From the NCBI RefSeq assembly GCF_008710155.1, contig NZ_VYPZ01000026.1, positions 1 through 54,832 of the forward strand: 54,832 bases of DNA. Reading direction: 5' to 3'. The position numbers were made by a program, and so were the translations under genes. This document shows positions 39,906-49,308 of this stretch, one piece after another. Source of the stretch: Sphingobium limneticum (GTDB lineage: Bacteria; Pseudomonadota; Alphaproteobacteria; Sphingomonadales; Sphingomonadaceae). Position 1 is the stretch's first letter. Each line of letters starts with the position of its first letter. Below the pieces are notes generated by a model. That model was given only the letters and a program-made list of their open reading frames with translations, was not told the origin of the DNA and did no database searches.

Positions 39906-40835
39906 ATGAAGACGGATATCAATCATATCCCTGCCAACAAGCAGCGCGAACTCGACCATGTCGTCGAAATGCTTTTCCAGGGCTTCCGCGAAGCGACACA
40001 GGATGCCAAGGGCAGGAAAAAGTCTGCTCGCATTCTCAAGGTCATCCTTTTTGGCTCCTATGCGCGAGGCGACTGGGTTGATGCACCACTGGATGCGAAT
40101 CAATTCAAATCCGATTACGACATATTGGTGATCGTCAATCAGAAGGAACTTGCAGATCGGGCCGCTTATTGGGCCGAGACCGAGCAGCGCCTCGTCGATG
40201 CCTATCTTGTCGAAAGAAGCATTCGGACGCCCGTCAATTTCATCGTGCACTCACTCCAGGAGGTAAACGACGCGCTGGCCCATGGACGCGTCCTGTTCTC
40301 GGAGATCGTCAAGGACGGTGCAATCCTTTATCAATCAGACGATCGATTGCTGGCGTCGGCAAAGCCCAAGACGCCAGAGCAGGCTTATCTCGCAGCAAAA
40401 GAATATTTCGAAGAAATGTTTCCTGCTGGCATGAGGCGTTTTAAAGGCGCTCAATTCTATACCTCTGAAGGCTATCTTCGCGACGCAGCTTACGATCTCC
40501 AGCAGGCCACGGAACGGTTGTACCAATGTGTTCTGCTGACCCTGACTTTCTATACGCCATACGACCATAATATCATCTTTCTACGATCCCTGGCCGAAGG
40601 CCTCGACAGGAAGCTTTTCGATGTCTGGCCGCGCGGTACAAAGGCCGAACGTTCCTTGTTTCAGAAGCTCAAGGAAGCCTATCGCAAAGCGCAATATTCC
40701 AAGCACTTCAAGATTTCGCTCGAGGAACTTACCTGGTTGCAGGCGCACATCCAGACGCTAGGGGAGTGCGTGCATGAAATCTGCACCAATCATATCGCCG
40801 AATTGAAAGCTGCTGCTGACCGGCTGGAGAGTTAG
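39906..40835 (+). CDS. Fused MNT nucleotidyltransferase-HEPN protein
   Basis: A 309-residue protein. The N-terminal domain has the minimal nucleotidyltransferase signature ILKVILFGSYARGDWV followed by SDYDILVIV, which carries the metal-binding Asp pair. The C-terminal domain (about residues 155-300) is a helical HEPN domain, with YRKAQYSKHF as a possible R-x4-6-H ribonuclease motif. Separate MNT and HEPN proteins form antitoxin-toxin pairs in which the MNT enzyme adenylylates the HEPN RNase. Here they are one chain, as known in some genomes. The start is ATG 39906, with TTG 39903 next to it. Confidence 0.75.
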   Translation: MKTDINHIPANKQRELDHVVEMLFQGFREATQDAKGRKKSARILKVILFGSYARGDWVDAPLDANQFKSDYDILVIVNQKELADRAAYWAETEQRLVDAYLVERSIRTPVNFIVHSLQEVNDALAHGRVLFSEIVKDGAILYQSDDRLLASAKPKTPEQAYLAAKEYFEEMFPAGMRRFKGAQFYTSEGYLRDAAYDLQQATERLYQCVLLTLTFYTPYDHNIIFLRSLAEGLDRKLFDVWPRGTKAERSLFQKLKEAYRKAQYSKHFKISLEELTWLQAHIQTLGECVHEICTNHIAELKAAADRLES

Positions 40836-41075
40836 CCGATGGAGCAATTTCGCCCTGCAAAGGCTTGATCCGCCCTTCCTCCCTCGATAACATCGGCCTT
40901 ACGGGCTGGAGTGCTGGCAGCCACCCGCAGGATTATCCTGTCAGGTATTTCGACGTTCGACATACGGGTCGGACGGCCTACCTCCAAATTCTGGAGCGTA
41001 AGGTTCACCTCACACAGCTTCTCCCTCGCCATGCGCGTGGGCCAGCACTGCCGTATCGTGAGGAACCGTGTTTTC

Positions 41076-41645
41076 ATGCCGCCAAAAGAAATCGACCGTC
41101 CGCGTGAACTGACGGAGAATGAAACACAGGAAGGAACCGGCTTGGAATTTGTCGATGTTCGGCAAATCTATGAAGTCGAGGCGCCGCGGCTCCGCCGCTA
41201 TTTCCAGGCCCGTTTGCGTTCTTCGAGCGATGACGCCGGCGACTTGGTACAGGAATCCTTTATCCGGCTTCTTGGATGCATGGCGAAGACCAGCTTGCCA
41301 AGACCGGCGGCCTATTTGCAGCGGATCGCGCGCAACCTGCTGCTGGATCGATACAAGCGGCTGGAGACGCGCCTTGCCGCTTGCCATGTGCCGATCGGCG
41401 AACAGCATGAACCTGCGGTCGCGCCGGATCAGGCGACTCGCATTGAAGTCGAAGACATGATGCGTGCTTATCGGCGTGCGCTCGGCGAGCTGCCCGACAG
41501 GACGCGAGACGTGTTTCTGCTGCACCGGGTCGACGAACTGACCTACAAGGAGATTGCCGGCAGGCTAGGCATTTCCATCCCGACCGTGCAATATCATGTC
41601 GCCCGCGCGCTTGCACATATCGATGCAGCTTTGGAACAGGAATGA
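41076..41645 (+). CDS. ECF sigma factor (FecI-like) of the lasso-peptide uptake operon
   Basis: A 189-residue ECF sigma factor. Region 2 is RLRRYFQARL with DAGDLVQESFIRLL. Region 4 is LPDRTRDVFLLHRVDELTYKEIAGRLGISIPTVQYHVARAL. Start ATG 41076 lies about 10 bases after GAGGAA. It ends in an ATGA overlap with the FecR gene. By analogy with FecI-FecR-FecA it is released when the TonB receptor binds its ligand, probably the lasso peptide, and then transcribes the receptor-isopeptidase operon. The 240 bases upstream hold no gene I trust. Confidence 0.85.
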   Translation: MPPKEIDRPRELTENETQEGTGLEFVDVRQIYEVEAPRLRRYFQARLRSSSDDAGDLVQESFIRLLGCMAKTSLPRPAAYLQRIARNLLLDRYKRLETRLAACHVPIGEQHEPAVAPDQATRIEVEDMMRAYRRALGELPDRTRDVFLLHRVDELTYKEIAGRLGISIPTVQYHVARALAHIDAALEQE

Positions 41646-42748
41646 TGGACGATACCCAGCCGCCACGTCTTCATGGCCAGCTAAGAGAAGAAGCCGCAGA
41701 CTGGTTCGCCATCATGCGCAATCCCGAGGAAGCGGACGTCAGGCGCAAGGAATTCGAAGCCTGGCTGGCCCGCGGCGCGTTGCATCGCGCCGCCTATAGC
41801 CGGATCGCCGAGACATATAGCGTCGGTAAATATCTGAAGGAGGACGAGGCAGGCGGCGGGCATGACGTGGCAGAAGCCGTTCCCGCGCCCTCGGTATCCG
41901 TCGATCAGCCCGCGACGCGATGGGGCCGGAAACGAAAGGCGCTGCTGGTTGCAGGCGTAGTTGTCGTGATGGCCTTCGGCGCGCATTGGGCGTTGGGTTC
42001 ACCCGTGCTCGATGGTGCCGGAATGGCGCAGGCCCCTTCCGACGCATCGCGGGCATCCATGCCCGCACCATTGCGGCTTGCGACATCTTCGGGTGAAATC
42101 CGCACTTTCCAGCTCGACGATGGCTCGGTGGTTGCCCTGGATACAGATAGTCTTGTACTCGTGCGGTATGACGCATCCCGCCGCGATCTGCAGCTCATAC
42201 GTGGACGCGGGCGTTTCACGGTTGCGCATGAAAACAGGCCGTTCACCGTACACGCCGGTCAAAGGACGGTTGTCGCGCGCGGCACGATTTTCGATGTCGC
42301 GATCAGTCCCGAGAAATTCGTTCGGGTGAGCCTCATGCGCGGTGCCGTTGACGTCGAGGGCGAGGCCCTTGGCAAAAGCCAAACAGCGATCAGACTTTCA
42401 CCGGGGCAGCAAGTGGCATTGCCGGCCAAACCCATGAGCGCACCGCAAATCGAAAAAGCTGCAACAGACGATGCACGCTGGCCCGACGGCTTGCGGGACT
42501 ATACCAACATCAGGCTCGGAGATTTGTTTGAAGAGGCCAATCGCTATGCGACGATTCCCATTATCGCCGCGACGCCGGAGGTGAGCGCAATTCGGGTGTC
42601 CGGTACGTTCCGCATCACCGACACGCCCCGCCTCGCCCGTAATCTGGCCGATCTGCTTGCGCTGGCGGTGATCACCGGCCCAGCCTCGATTTCCCTTGCC
42701 CGCGATTGTCCTGCCAATTCCCAGGGAAATTGCCGCCCGCCATCATAA
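41642..42748 (+). CDS. FecR-type anti-sigma regulator
   Basis: A 368-residue inner-membrane regulator. The N-terminal cytoplasmic part has EEAADWFAIMRNPEEADVRRKEFEAWLARGALHRAAYSRI, the FecR N-terminal domain. A membrane helix, ALLVAGVVVVMAFGAHWALG, follows at about 100-118. The periplasmic FecR domain contains FQLDDGSVVALDTDSLV and RGRGRFTVAHENRPFTVHAG. The C-terminus (YTNIRLGDLFEEANRYATIPI) resembles the STN-binding part. It overlaps the sigma gene (ATGA) and carries the signal from the receptor to the sigma factor. Confidence 0.9.
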   Translation: MMDDTQPPRLHGQLREEAADWFAIMRNPEEADVRRKEFEAWLARGALHRAAYSRIAETYSVGKYLKEDEAGGGHDVAEAVPAPSVSVDQPATRWGRKRKALLVAGVVVVMAFGAHWALGSPVLDGAGMAQAPSDASRASMPAPLRLATSSGEIRTFQLDDGSVVALDTDSLVLVRYDASRRDLQLIRGRGRFTVAHENRPFTVHAGQRTVVARGTIFDVAISPEKFVRVSLMRGAVDVEGEALGKSQTAIRLSPGQQVALPAKPMSAPQIEKAATDDARWPDGLRDYTNIRLGDLFEEANRYATIPIIAATPEVSAIRVSGTFRITDTPRLARNLADLLALAVITGPASISLARDCPANSQGNCRPPS

Positions 42749-42812
42749 TCAACTCGTCTTCGTCGTCGTAGCTACCATGGAACCGGAAAACAGGCCGGCA
42801 TGATGGGGGCAA

Positions 42813-45401
42813 ATGATGATGAAGATCGCAATGTGGGCATTCAGTTCAGCGATGGCGATCGTGGCAGCCACCGCCCCGATACCGACCATTGCAGCGTTGA
42901 ATCAGGGAGAGGAATTCCATCTCGATCGGCAGGATCTGGCGGATGCCTTGGCTTTGGTGGGCCGCTCGACCAATTATGAGATCATCTTCCAGCCTCGCTC
43001 GGTCAAAGGACGGCAGGCCCCTCCTTTGCGCGGCACCTACACGGCGATCGAGGCGGTCGAAGCCCTGATCAAAGGGACGGGCCTTGAAGCTGTCGATCAA
43101 GATGGAGCTATTCTTATCCGGGAGCGATTTTCTGAAACCACAAGTGAGAAAACCGAGGGTCGCGAAATCGGCATTATAGTGACGGGCACGCGCATTCGTG
43201 GCGGTCCATCAACTTCACCGGTTACGACTATCGGTCGCCAGGAGGCCCTGGCAGCCGGCCAGACCGATCTTGGCCAGATCATCCGCGATTTGCCGCAGAA
43301 TTTCGCCGGTGGTCAAAATCCGACCCTATCCGCAGCCGGCCAAGGAGGGTTCACAAATGTATCCGGTTCATCGGCACTGAACTTGCGCGGCCTCGGACCG
43401 GATGCCTCGCTGACTTTGATAAACGGCCATCGCGTCGCCTTCGATGCCATCAGCCAGGGAATCGACATTTCATCGATCCCGCTGGCCGCGATCGAGCGGA
43501 TAGACGTCGTAGCCGATGGCGCATCGGCGTTATACGGCTCGGATGCCGTCGCAGGTGTCGCCAACATAACCTTGCGACGGGACATCGACGGTGTCGTCAC
43601 GTCTGCTAGGCTGGGAGCGGCGACCGATGGCGGGTCCGTCACGCAGCAGTATAACATCGTTGCAGGTTCATCGTGGCGCACCGGTGGCTTCATGGTAGCG
43701 GCAGATTATCAGGATTCTAGCCAGATCACCGCGCGTCAGCGATCCTACACCGGCAACGTCGCTCCCGACGCAACGCTGATACCCGCGCAAGACCAGATCA
43801 GTCTGGTGATGGCGGGGCATCAGGCGATCAGTGATGCGATTGGCTTCGAACTCGATGGTCATTACATGCACCGCTCCACGTCACGATGCCTGATCGCGGT
43901 CGTTGCGTCGAGCTGCTACGCGCAGGGCAGCGTCGTGGAATCGACCGCTGATAGCTGGTCATTATCCCCGGCGCTGAAAGTCGAACTGTCGGCGGATTGG
44001 AATGCCCGCCTGTCGGGAACCTACAGCAAAAGCGATACGGAAATAGTCACCAGCGTATTTTCTGCCGGCACGGAAACCTACCGCGCGCTACCCAACTACA
44101 GCAACGAATTGAAGGCGATCGAACTTGGCGCTGAAGGACCGCTCTTCTCATTGCCTGGCGGCGAAGCGAGGCTGGCGGTTGGAGCGGGCTATCGATCCAA
44201 CACACTCACAATCGATTCACGTGCCGTTGTCGGCGGCATTGAGGCAGCGACCGAAGCCCTCAGCGAAACGCGGGACGTGGCTTTTGGCTATGGTGAATTA
44301 TTCCTGCCCTTGGTGGCGCCCGCCAATGGCATCAGCCTCATCCGCAAGTTGAATTTGATCGGTGCCCTGCGGTATGAAGATCATGATAATATCGATCGCG
44401 TAACCACACCGAAGCTGGGCCTGCTCTATTCGCCATTCGAAAGCGTCGAATTCAAAGGGAGTTGGGGCAAGTCGTTCAAGGCTCCCAATCTGTATCAGAC
44501 CGGTCAGCTGACCAACGCACAGCTCGTTCCAAGCACACGATATAATCCAGCCCCTCCGACAAATCTCCCGGTCCTCTACCTGTTTGGAGGCAATCGGGAC
44601 CTCGAACCCGAACGCGCAACGACCTGGACGACCTCAGTGGCGATTACGCCGACATTTATGGACGGGTTCAAGGCTGAGATAGGGTATTTCAATATTCGTT
44701 ATCGCAATCGCATAGCCTCACCCGTCGCTTCATCAGGGAGGGCCTTCCAGCCAGTCTACAGCGACTTCATACAGGCCAACCCCAGCGCATCGGACGTCCT
44801 GTCCGCGATCGACGGGATAACGGGCGTGTTTACGAACCTGACGACCGGCACTTTTGACCCCGCTGCGGTTTCAGCGATATTTCGGAATTACCTTCAGAAC
44901 ATCTCCGTGCAAAGACTGGAAGGTGTCGACTTCTCGGCAAGCTACCGCCGGGATCTCGGCCCCTATGGGCAATTGTCGTTGAAGGGATCGGCGAGTTATC
45001 TCGACAGTATCCGGGAGATCGCACCCGGCCTGCCATTGGTGGAGCAGGCGGGGATCATCTTCACCCTGCCGCACTGGCGTGGCCGGCTGGGTGCAAACTG
45101 GCAGCGGGACAATGTCAATCTGTCCGCCACAGGCACATATATCGGCAAAACCAAAGATAATCGCCTTTCACCCACCGTGAAGGTGGATTCCTTCACTACG
45201 CTGGATACGGTCGCCACGATCCGCAGCGGTGCCCAGCGCGGGCTATTCGCCGATGTAGAATGGCAGGTCGGAATCCAGAACCTCTTCAATGCCAGGCCGC
45301 CAAGAATTCGGGCCACTTATGCCGCTGAAGTGCAGGCGGATTCGACAAACCACTCGCTTTACGGCCGGTTCGTCAATTTCACTTTGACGAAGAAATGGTG
45401 A
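42813..45401 (+). CDS. TonB-dependent transducing receptor with STN domain (lasso-peptide uptake)
   Basis: An 862-residue outer-membrane receptor. The signal peptide spans about residues 1-28. An STN domain (about 35-105, FHLDRQDLADALALVGRSTNYEIIF) links it to FecR signalling. The plug domain has GREIGIIVTGTRIRGGP, LNLRGLGPDASLTLINGHRV and RIDVVADGASALYGSDAVAGVANI. The barrel follows and ends FVNFTLTKKW, with the required C-terminal aromatic residue. Family and gene order point to import of the lasso peptide made next door, for cleavage by the isopeptidase. The ligand is inferred. Confidence 0.9.
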   Translation: MMMKIAMWAFSSAMAIVAATAPIPTIAALNQGEEFHLDRQDLADALALVGRSTNYEIIFQPRSVKGRQAPPLRGTYTAIEAVEALIKGTGLEAVDQDGAILIRERFSETTSEKTEGREIGIIVTGTRIRGGPSTSPVTTIGRQEALAAGQTDLGQIIRDLPQNFAGGQNPTLSAAGQGGFTNVSGSSALNLRGLGPDASLTLINGHRVAFDAISQGIDISSIPLAAIERIDVVADGASALYGSDAVAGVANITLRRDIDGVVTSARLGAATDGGSVTQQYNIVAGSSWRTGGFMVAADYQDSSQITARQRSYTGNVAPDATLIPAQDQISLVMAGHQAISDAIGFELDGHYMHRSTSRCLIAVVASSCYAQGSVVESTADSWSLSPALKVELSADWNARLSGTYSKSDTEIVTSVFSAGTETYRALPNYSNELKAIELGAEGPLFSLPGGEARLAVGAGYRSNTLTIDSRAVVGGIEAATEALSETRDVAFGYGELFLPLVAPANGISLIRKLNLIGALRYEDHDNIDRVTTPKLGLLYSPFESVEFKGSWGKSFKAPNLYQTGQLTNAQLVPSTRYNPAPPTNLPVLYLFGGNRDLEPERATTWTTSVAITPTFMDGFKAEIGYFNIRYRNRIASPVASSGRAFQPVYSDFIQANPSASDVLSAIDGITGVFTNLTTGTFDPAAVSAIFRNYLQNISVQRLEGVDFSASYRRDLGPYGQLSLKGSASYLDSIREIAPGLPLVEQAGIIFTLPHWRGRLGANWQRDNVNLSATGTYIGKTKDNRLSPTVKVDSFTTLDTVATIRSGAQRGLFADVEWQVGIQNLFNARPPRIRATYAAEVQADSTNHSLYGRFVNFTLTKKW

Positions 45402-45402
45402 T

Positions 45403-47511
45403 ATGCGCCATTATCTCATTATTGTGCATCTGCTGACGGCGTCGGCTTTAGGAGGCATTGGCCAACCCGCTCTGGCGGCCGACGGTTGCGAAACGCTTCT
45501 ACAGACGGATGCGATCAGCGGTGTTCCGGGCCCGGCAACCCCTGAGGCGTTAGCCAGGCTGAGGGATATTGGGCCTGCGCCCCGTCCTGATCGCACACGC
45601 CCATTGTTCACATTCTCTCCCGACCATCGCGCGGTTGCTTTTCTAGTGCATCGCGCCGATCCGGGAGAGAACCGCTATTGCACAGGCTTGGTGCTCCTCC
45701 CTCTCGCGCCAGCGGCTCGGCCGAGGCTGCTGGATATCGGCACCGAACTGATCCGGGACGAACCGGCGAGATATGGCTGGGCGGCATTCCCTATTGGCTC
45801 CCCCGCACCAGTGACGCCGCGCTGGGCGCCTGACGGACGGTGGATTGCCTATCTCAAGCGCGCAGGAGGCAGAACACAGGTCTGGCGAGCAAAGGTCACC
45901 GGTGGCGATGCGAGGCAGATAACCCGCGCTCCAGTGGATATAGATGATTTCCGTATATCGTCTGACGGGCGCGCCATAATCTATGCGGCGCGCCCTGGCC
46001 TCATCACAATGAATGCCACTATCGATCAGGAGGGACTGTCGGGATGGCGCTATGACGAGCGAGCATTTCCTGTCCGCGGCGCTCGGCCGCAAACACCAAA
46101 CCCGGAGCGCCATTATGTCACGATCGAGATAAGCAGTGGTATCGAGCGCCCTGCTTCTCCTGGCGAGATCAGCATCTTTATGCCGTCCGCCTCCGCCGCC
46201 GCCGATAAGATCGGTTATTCGTTAGGGCCTTCGAGTTGGAGCGCCTATGCGGAACCAGTCAACAGGTCGGTATATCCACCAGATTACCGAGTGGTCGTTG
46301 AAATGGGCACGGGCCGTCGCCTAGTCTGCCCGGCAGACCTGTGCCGAACGGACAGATCGGTTTCTTTTTGGTGGTCGGGTGACGGCAAACAGCTTCGCTT
46401 TGCGCGCAAGGAAGGCTGGGCGAACAGCCTGACGGCAATTTACGAATGGCGACCGGGCAGTCGCACGGTGCGGCGTCTATATCTGACGAGCGACGATCTG
46501 GTTGAATGCCAGCCATTGGGCAATGACCTTCTCTGTTTGCGCGAGCAATCACTCGCGCCGAGACATTTTGTGATGCTGGGGCTGGATCGCACGAAAGAGC
46601 AGAAGATTTTCGATCCAAATCCAGAGTTTGCGTCGCTGATCCTGGGGGCAGCCGAGCGTCTGAATTGGCGGAACGGCTTTGGCGTCCCCTTTTATGGTGA
46701 TCTGGTTTATCCGGTCGGCTTCAAGACCGGACAACGATATCCGCTTGTCATTGTTCAGTATCGAACCAGGGGATTCCTGCGCGGCGGGATCGGCGACGAA
46801 GTTCCGATCCAGGCATTTGCCAATCGGGGATATTTCGTGCTGGTCGTCGACAATCTGACTTATGAGGATATCGTCGGCAAACAGAAGTCAGCCGGTGCTC
46901 TAACGGCGGCATTCAATCGTGATTTTGCAGGACGCCGAAACATAGTCTCGGCGATCGAGGCCGCGACGCGATCTTTGATCGACCGTGGGTTCGTCGATCC
47001 GAAACGGATCGGCATCACTGGCTTGAGCGATGGATGCACAACGGTGCAGTTCGCAGCCATTCACAGTATGCTTTTCTCCGCTGGTTCGGTGTCGGGGTGC
47101 GGATGGGAACCCGTGCAGGATGCGTTTTTGGGGCCAATCGTTGCACAAAGCTATCATGATGGAGGATGGCCTCGCCTGGCGGACATGGATACCAACTTCT
47201 GGTCTCAAATATCGGTGATGGCACAACCAGGACGCGTACGGTTCCCGATGCTGTTTCAGGCCGCAGACAACGAATATTTAGCGATGGTCGCAAGCCATAC
47301 GGCTCTGACGCAGGCAAATATTCCAAGTGAACTCTATATCTTTCCGGATGAGGATCACATCAAATGGCAACCAGCCCACCGACTTGCGGTATATCGCCGC
47401 AATCTTGCCTGGTTCGATTTTTGGTTGAACGATCAAAGACCCACGGACACCGAAGGTCACAGTGATGTGCTTCGCTGGGAGGAGATGCGCAAAAAATACA
47501 TTCGACATTGA
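45403..47511 (+). CDS. Lasso-peptide isopeptidase (AtxE2-type, prolyl-oligopeptidase fold)
   Basis: A 702-residue secreted serine hydrolase with a signal peptide (about residues 1-25, ending ALA). The N-terminal 400 residues look like a beta-propeller (RWAPDGRWIAYLKRAGGRTQVWRAKVTGGDARQI). The C-terminal alpha/beta-hydrolase domain has nucleophile motif GLSDG (Ser542), acid in AADNEY (Asp622) and base in DEDHIKW (His652). Isopeptidases of this family open the macrolactam ring of lasso peptides from the same locus. It begins one base after the receptor stop, so the sigma-FecR-receptor-isopeptidase genes form one operon. It converges with the lasso C gene across 48 bases. Confidence 0.9.
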   Translation: MRHYLIIVHLLTASALGGIGQPALAADGCETLLQTDAISGVPGPATPEALARLRDIGPAPRPDRTRPLFTFSPDHRAVAFLVHRADPGENRYCTGLVLLPLAPAARPRLLDIGTELIRDEPARYGWAAFPIGSPAPVTPRWAPDGRWIAYLKRAGGRTQVWRAKVTGGDARQITRAPVDIDDFRISSDGRAIIYAARPGLITMNATIDQEGLSGWRYDERAFPVRGARPQTPNPERHYVTIEISSGIERPASPGEISIFMPSASAAADKIGYSLGPSSWSAYAEPVNRSVYPPDYRVVVEMGTGRRLVCPADLCRTDRSVSFWWSGDGKQLRFARKEGWANSLTAIYEWRPGSRTVRRLYLTSDDLVECQPLGNDLLCLREQSLAPRHFVMLGLDRTKEQKIFDPNPEFASLILGAAERLNWRNGFGVPFYGDLVYPVGFKTGQRYPLVIVQYRTRGFLRGGIGDEVPIQAFANRGYFVLVVDNLTYEDIVGKQKSAGALTAAFNRDFAGRRNIVSAIEAATRSLIDRGFVDPKRIGITGLSDGCTTVQFAAIHSMLFSAGSVSGCGWEPVQDAFLGPIVAQSYHDGGWPRLADMDTNFWSQISVMAQPGRVRFPMLFQAADNEYLAMVASHTALTQANIPSELYIFPDEDHIKWQPAHRLAVYRRNLAWFDFWLNDQRPTDTEGHSDVLRWEEMRKKYIRH

Positions 47512-47559
47512 AGTCTTGGAACGAAACAAGCGTTTCTGAGGGTCAAGTCCGTCAACATC

Positions 47560-49308
47560 TTATCGCGCAGACCAAGAATTGGTCCATGCTTCGGTATCCA
47601 GCAGCGCCATCACCCGAGGGCAATCAAGCAACTCAAACTTTGCATTCGGTGCCATTACGCGTTCGACGGCCGCCCGATCAAGCAACCCGTGGCGGGCGAG
47701 ATTTCCTTCCAGAAGGCGTTCGCTTATTGCGGCACGGTGACGAGCGATAAATCTCGCGACAAAGCCATCCGGGCTGCCCTTTCCGGATCGACCAGAGACA
47801 GGGGCAGGCAAGACGTCAGCAAATGCGCGCCGAGCAACAGCGCGGTCGATGCCTCCTTCGCACGCCCACCACGAGGGAACGCCCAGGCAGAATTCGATGA
47901 CCGGTTGGGATAATAGCGGACTGATCATCGGTACCGCCAAGGCCTTATCTCGATGCTCAATGTGATGCAGAGCACGCAAGATCATCGCTACATGACCCTT
48001 TTTCCCCAGCGGTACCGTGGCCGGGGAATTCCGCCAGGGATGTTCTGGCAGAAGGCCGCGCTCGCTCTCCACAAATTCCCGACTGAGATAGTCTCCCGCA
48101 CCGTTCCACTGAAGCCCTGTCGTCCTTGGGGAAATTCTAACAGCTTCGGCTACCACCTCCCAAATATTCGCGCCGGTGATACGGCAAATATCGCGCGCGG
48201 TGGAGACCAAATCCAACGACCATCCCTCAGTCCTTAGCCGATCAAGCAAAGGTCGAACCGAATGCGTAAGATAGAAAACATTGTCTCCTCCAGCACCCAC
48301 GAAAAATGCGGCAGCTTGAGAAGTTGCGGCCGCGGCTCTCACTCTCTTGTTATAGGTCTGTTCGTGCGCTTTCCCTGAAGGGATGGGAAAGCCTGCAGCA
48401 ACTGATTTATCCAGATCGATATCGTCGTTTGAATAGAAGTCTTCGATAAGTTCGGCATCAATGGCCCCACTGACATACCGGGCGTATGACCTCTCGTCGC
48501 CAACCGGATCGTCAGTAGCCAAGGTCAAACACGTAACCTTGGCGCTGCTTCTAGCCAGGCAAGCAGTCACAATGGATGAGTCCAGTCCTCCCGATAGACC
48601 AACCAGCGTGCGCGGAAAACAGGACGCCCACGCGCTTATGCAAGCCTGGACAACGCGCCCCAGCCCTTCGCTACGTTTCTTCCGATCGTCATCTCCGTCA
48701 TAAGCGGTATAGTTCCAAGGACTCCAGTTTTCTGCCCTGTTTATCTCGCGTCCCTCTAGGATCAGCGAACATCCACCCAAAAGCTGCGATACACCGGAAA
48801 GTGCTGTTTCTTCTGGTGGCAACTGGTGCCAATAGAGCGTCCTTCCCACTCCATTCCAATTGACTGAAGGCGTGAACAGCCCCGTGTCGATCAAGAGAGA
48901 GATGTCCGACGTGAGCGCAGCGATCCCGCTCAATGATAGATAGTAGCAAGGCATTCCGCCGGATGGGTCGCGTAGTATCGTTACACGATTAGAAATTGAA
49001 ATTGCCGCAACATAGCTGCCCCAATAGTGTTCGATCAGAGATTGGACCGGATCAGGCGCAAATCGAGCGGCATCATCAGACTTTAGCTCGCAAACCTGCT
49101 CAGGATATCCGTGACGGCGAAACAGCTTGCCTATGATCACGCCATTCCCTTGGGGTAAGAGTAGAACATCGAGTAGTTGATCCGAGAACAGAATAATTCG
49201 GCCATGCCGCCAGACGAGAGGTAGCTGGGTTAGAGTCGCGATGTGCTGGATATGCTCTTGGTGCCCTTCATCTTCAGCAAGAATGAGCAGGAGGTAGCGG
49301 TGCTTCAT
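47560..49308 (-). CDS. Lasso-peptide macrolactam synthetase (C protein)
   Basis: The true start is ATG 49308 (MKHRYLLLILAEDEG...), overlapping the B stop as TGATG; the longer frame to 49488 lies inside the B gene. The 582-residue product is an asparagine-synthetase homologue. The N-terminal glutaminase-like domain lacks the catalytic Cys2. The ATP-pyrophosphatase domain has LVGLSGGLDSSIVTACLA and VTCLTLATDDPVGDERSYA. It should adenylate the side chain of Asp8 in the core peptide and join it to the Gly1 amine to form the ring. The gene is visibly less GC-rich than the surrounding element. Confidence 0.95.
   Translation of the reverse strand: MKHRYLLLILAEDEGHQEHIQHIATLTQLPLVWRHGRIILFSDQLLDVLLLPQGNGVIIGKLFRRHGYPEQVCELKSDDAARFAPDPVQSLIEHYWGSYVAAISISNRVTILRDPSGGMPCYYLSLSGIAALTSDISLLIDTGLFTPSVNWNGVGRTLYWHQLPPEETALSGVSQLLGGCSLILEGREINRAENWSPWNYTAYDGDDDRKKRSEGLGRVVQACISAWASCFPRTLVGLSGGLDSSIVTACLARSSAKVTCLTLATDDPVGDERSYARYVSGAIDAELIEDFYSNDDIDLDKSVAAGFPIPSGKAHEQTYNKRVRAAAATSQAAAFFVGAGGDNVFYLTHSVRPLLDRLRTEGWSLDLVSTARDICRITGANIWEVVAEAVRISPRTTGLQWNGAGDYLSREFVESERGLLPEHPWRNSPATVPLGKKGHVAMILRALHHIEHRDKALAVPMISPLLSQPVIEFCLGVPSWWACEGGIDRAVARRAFADVLPAPVSGRSGKGSPDGFVARFIARHRAAISERLLEGNLARHGLLDRAAVERVMAPNAKFELLDCPRVMALLDTEAWTNSWSAR

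Noticed and set aside
40832..41077. Minus-strand frame of 81 codons upstream of the sigma gene
   Set aside because: No convincing ribosome site or family; the region more likely holds the sigma-operon promoter.
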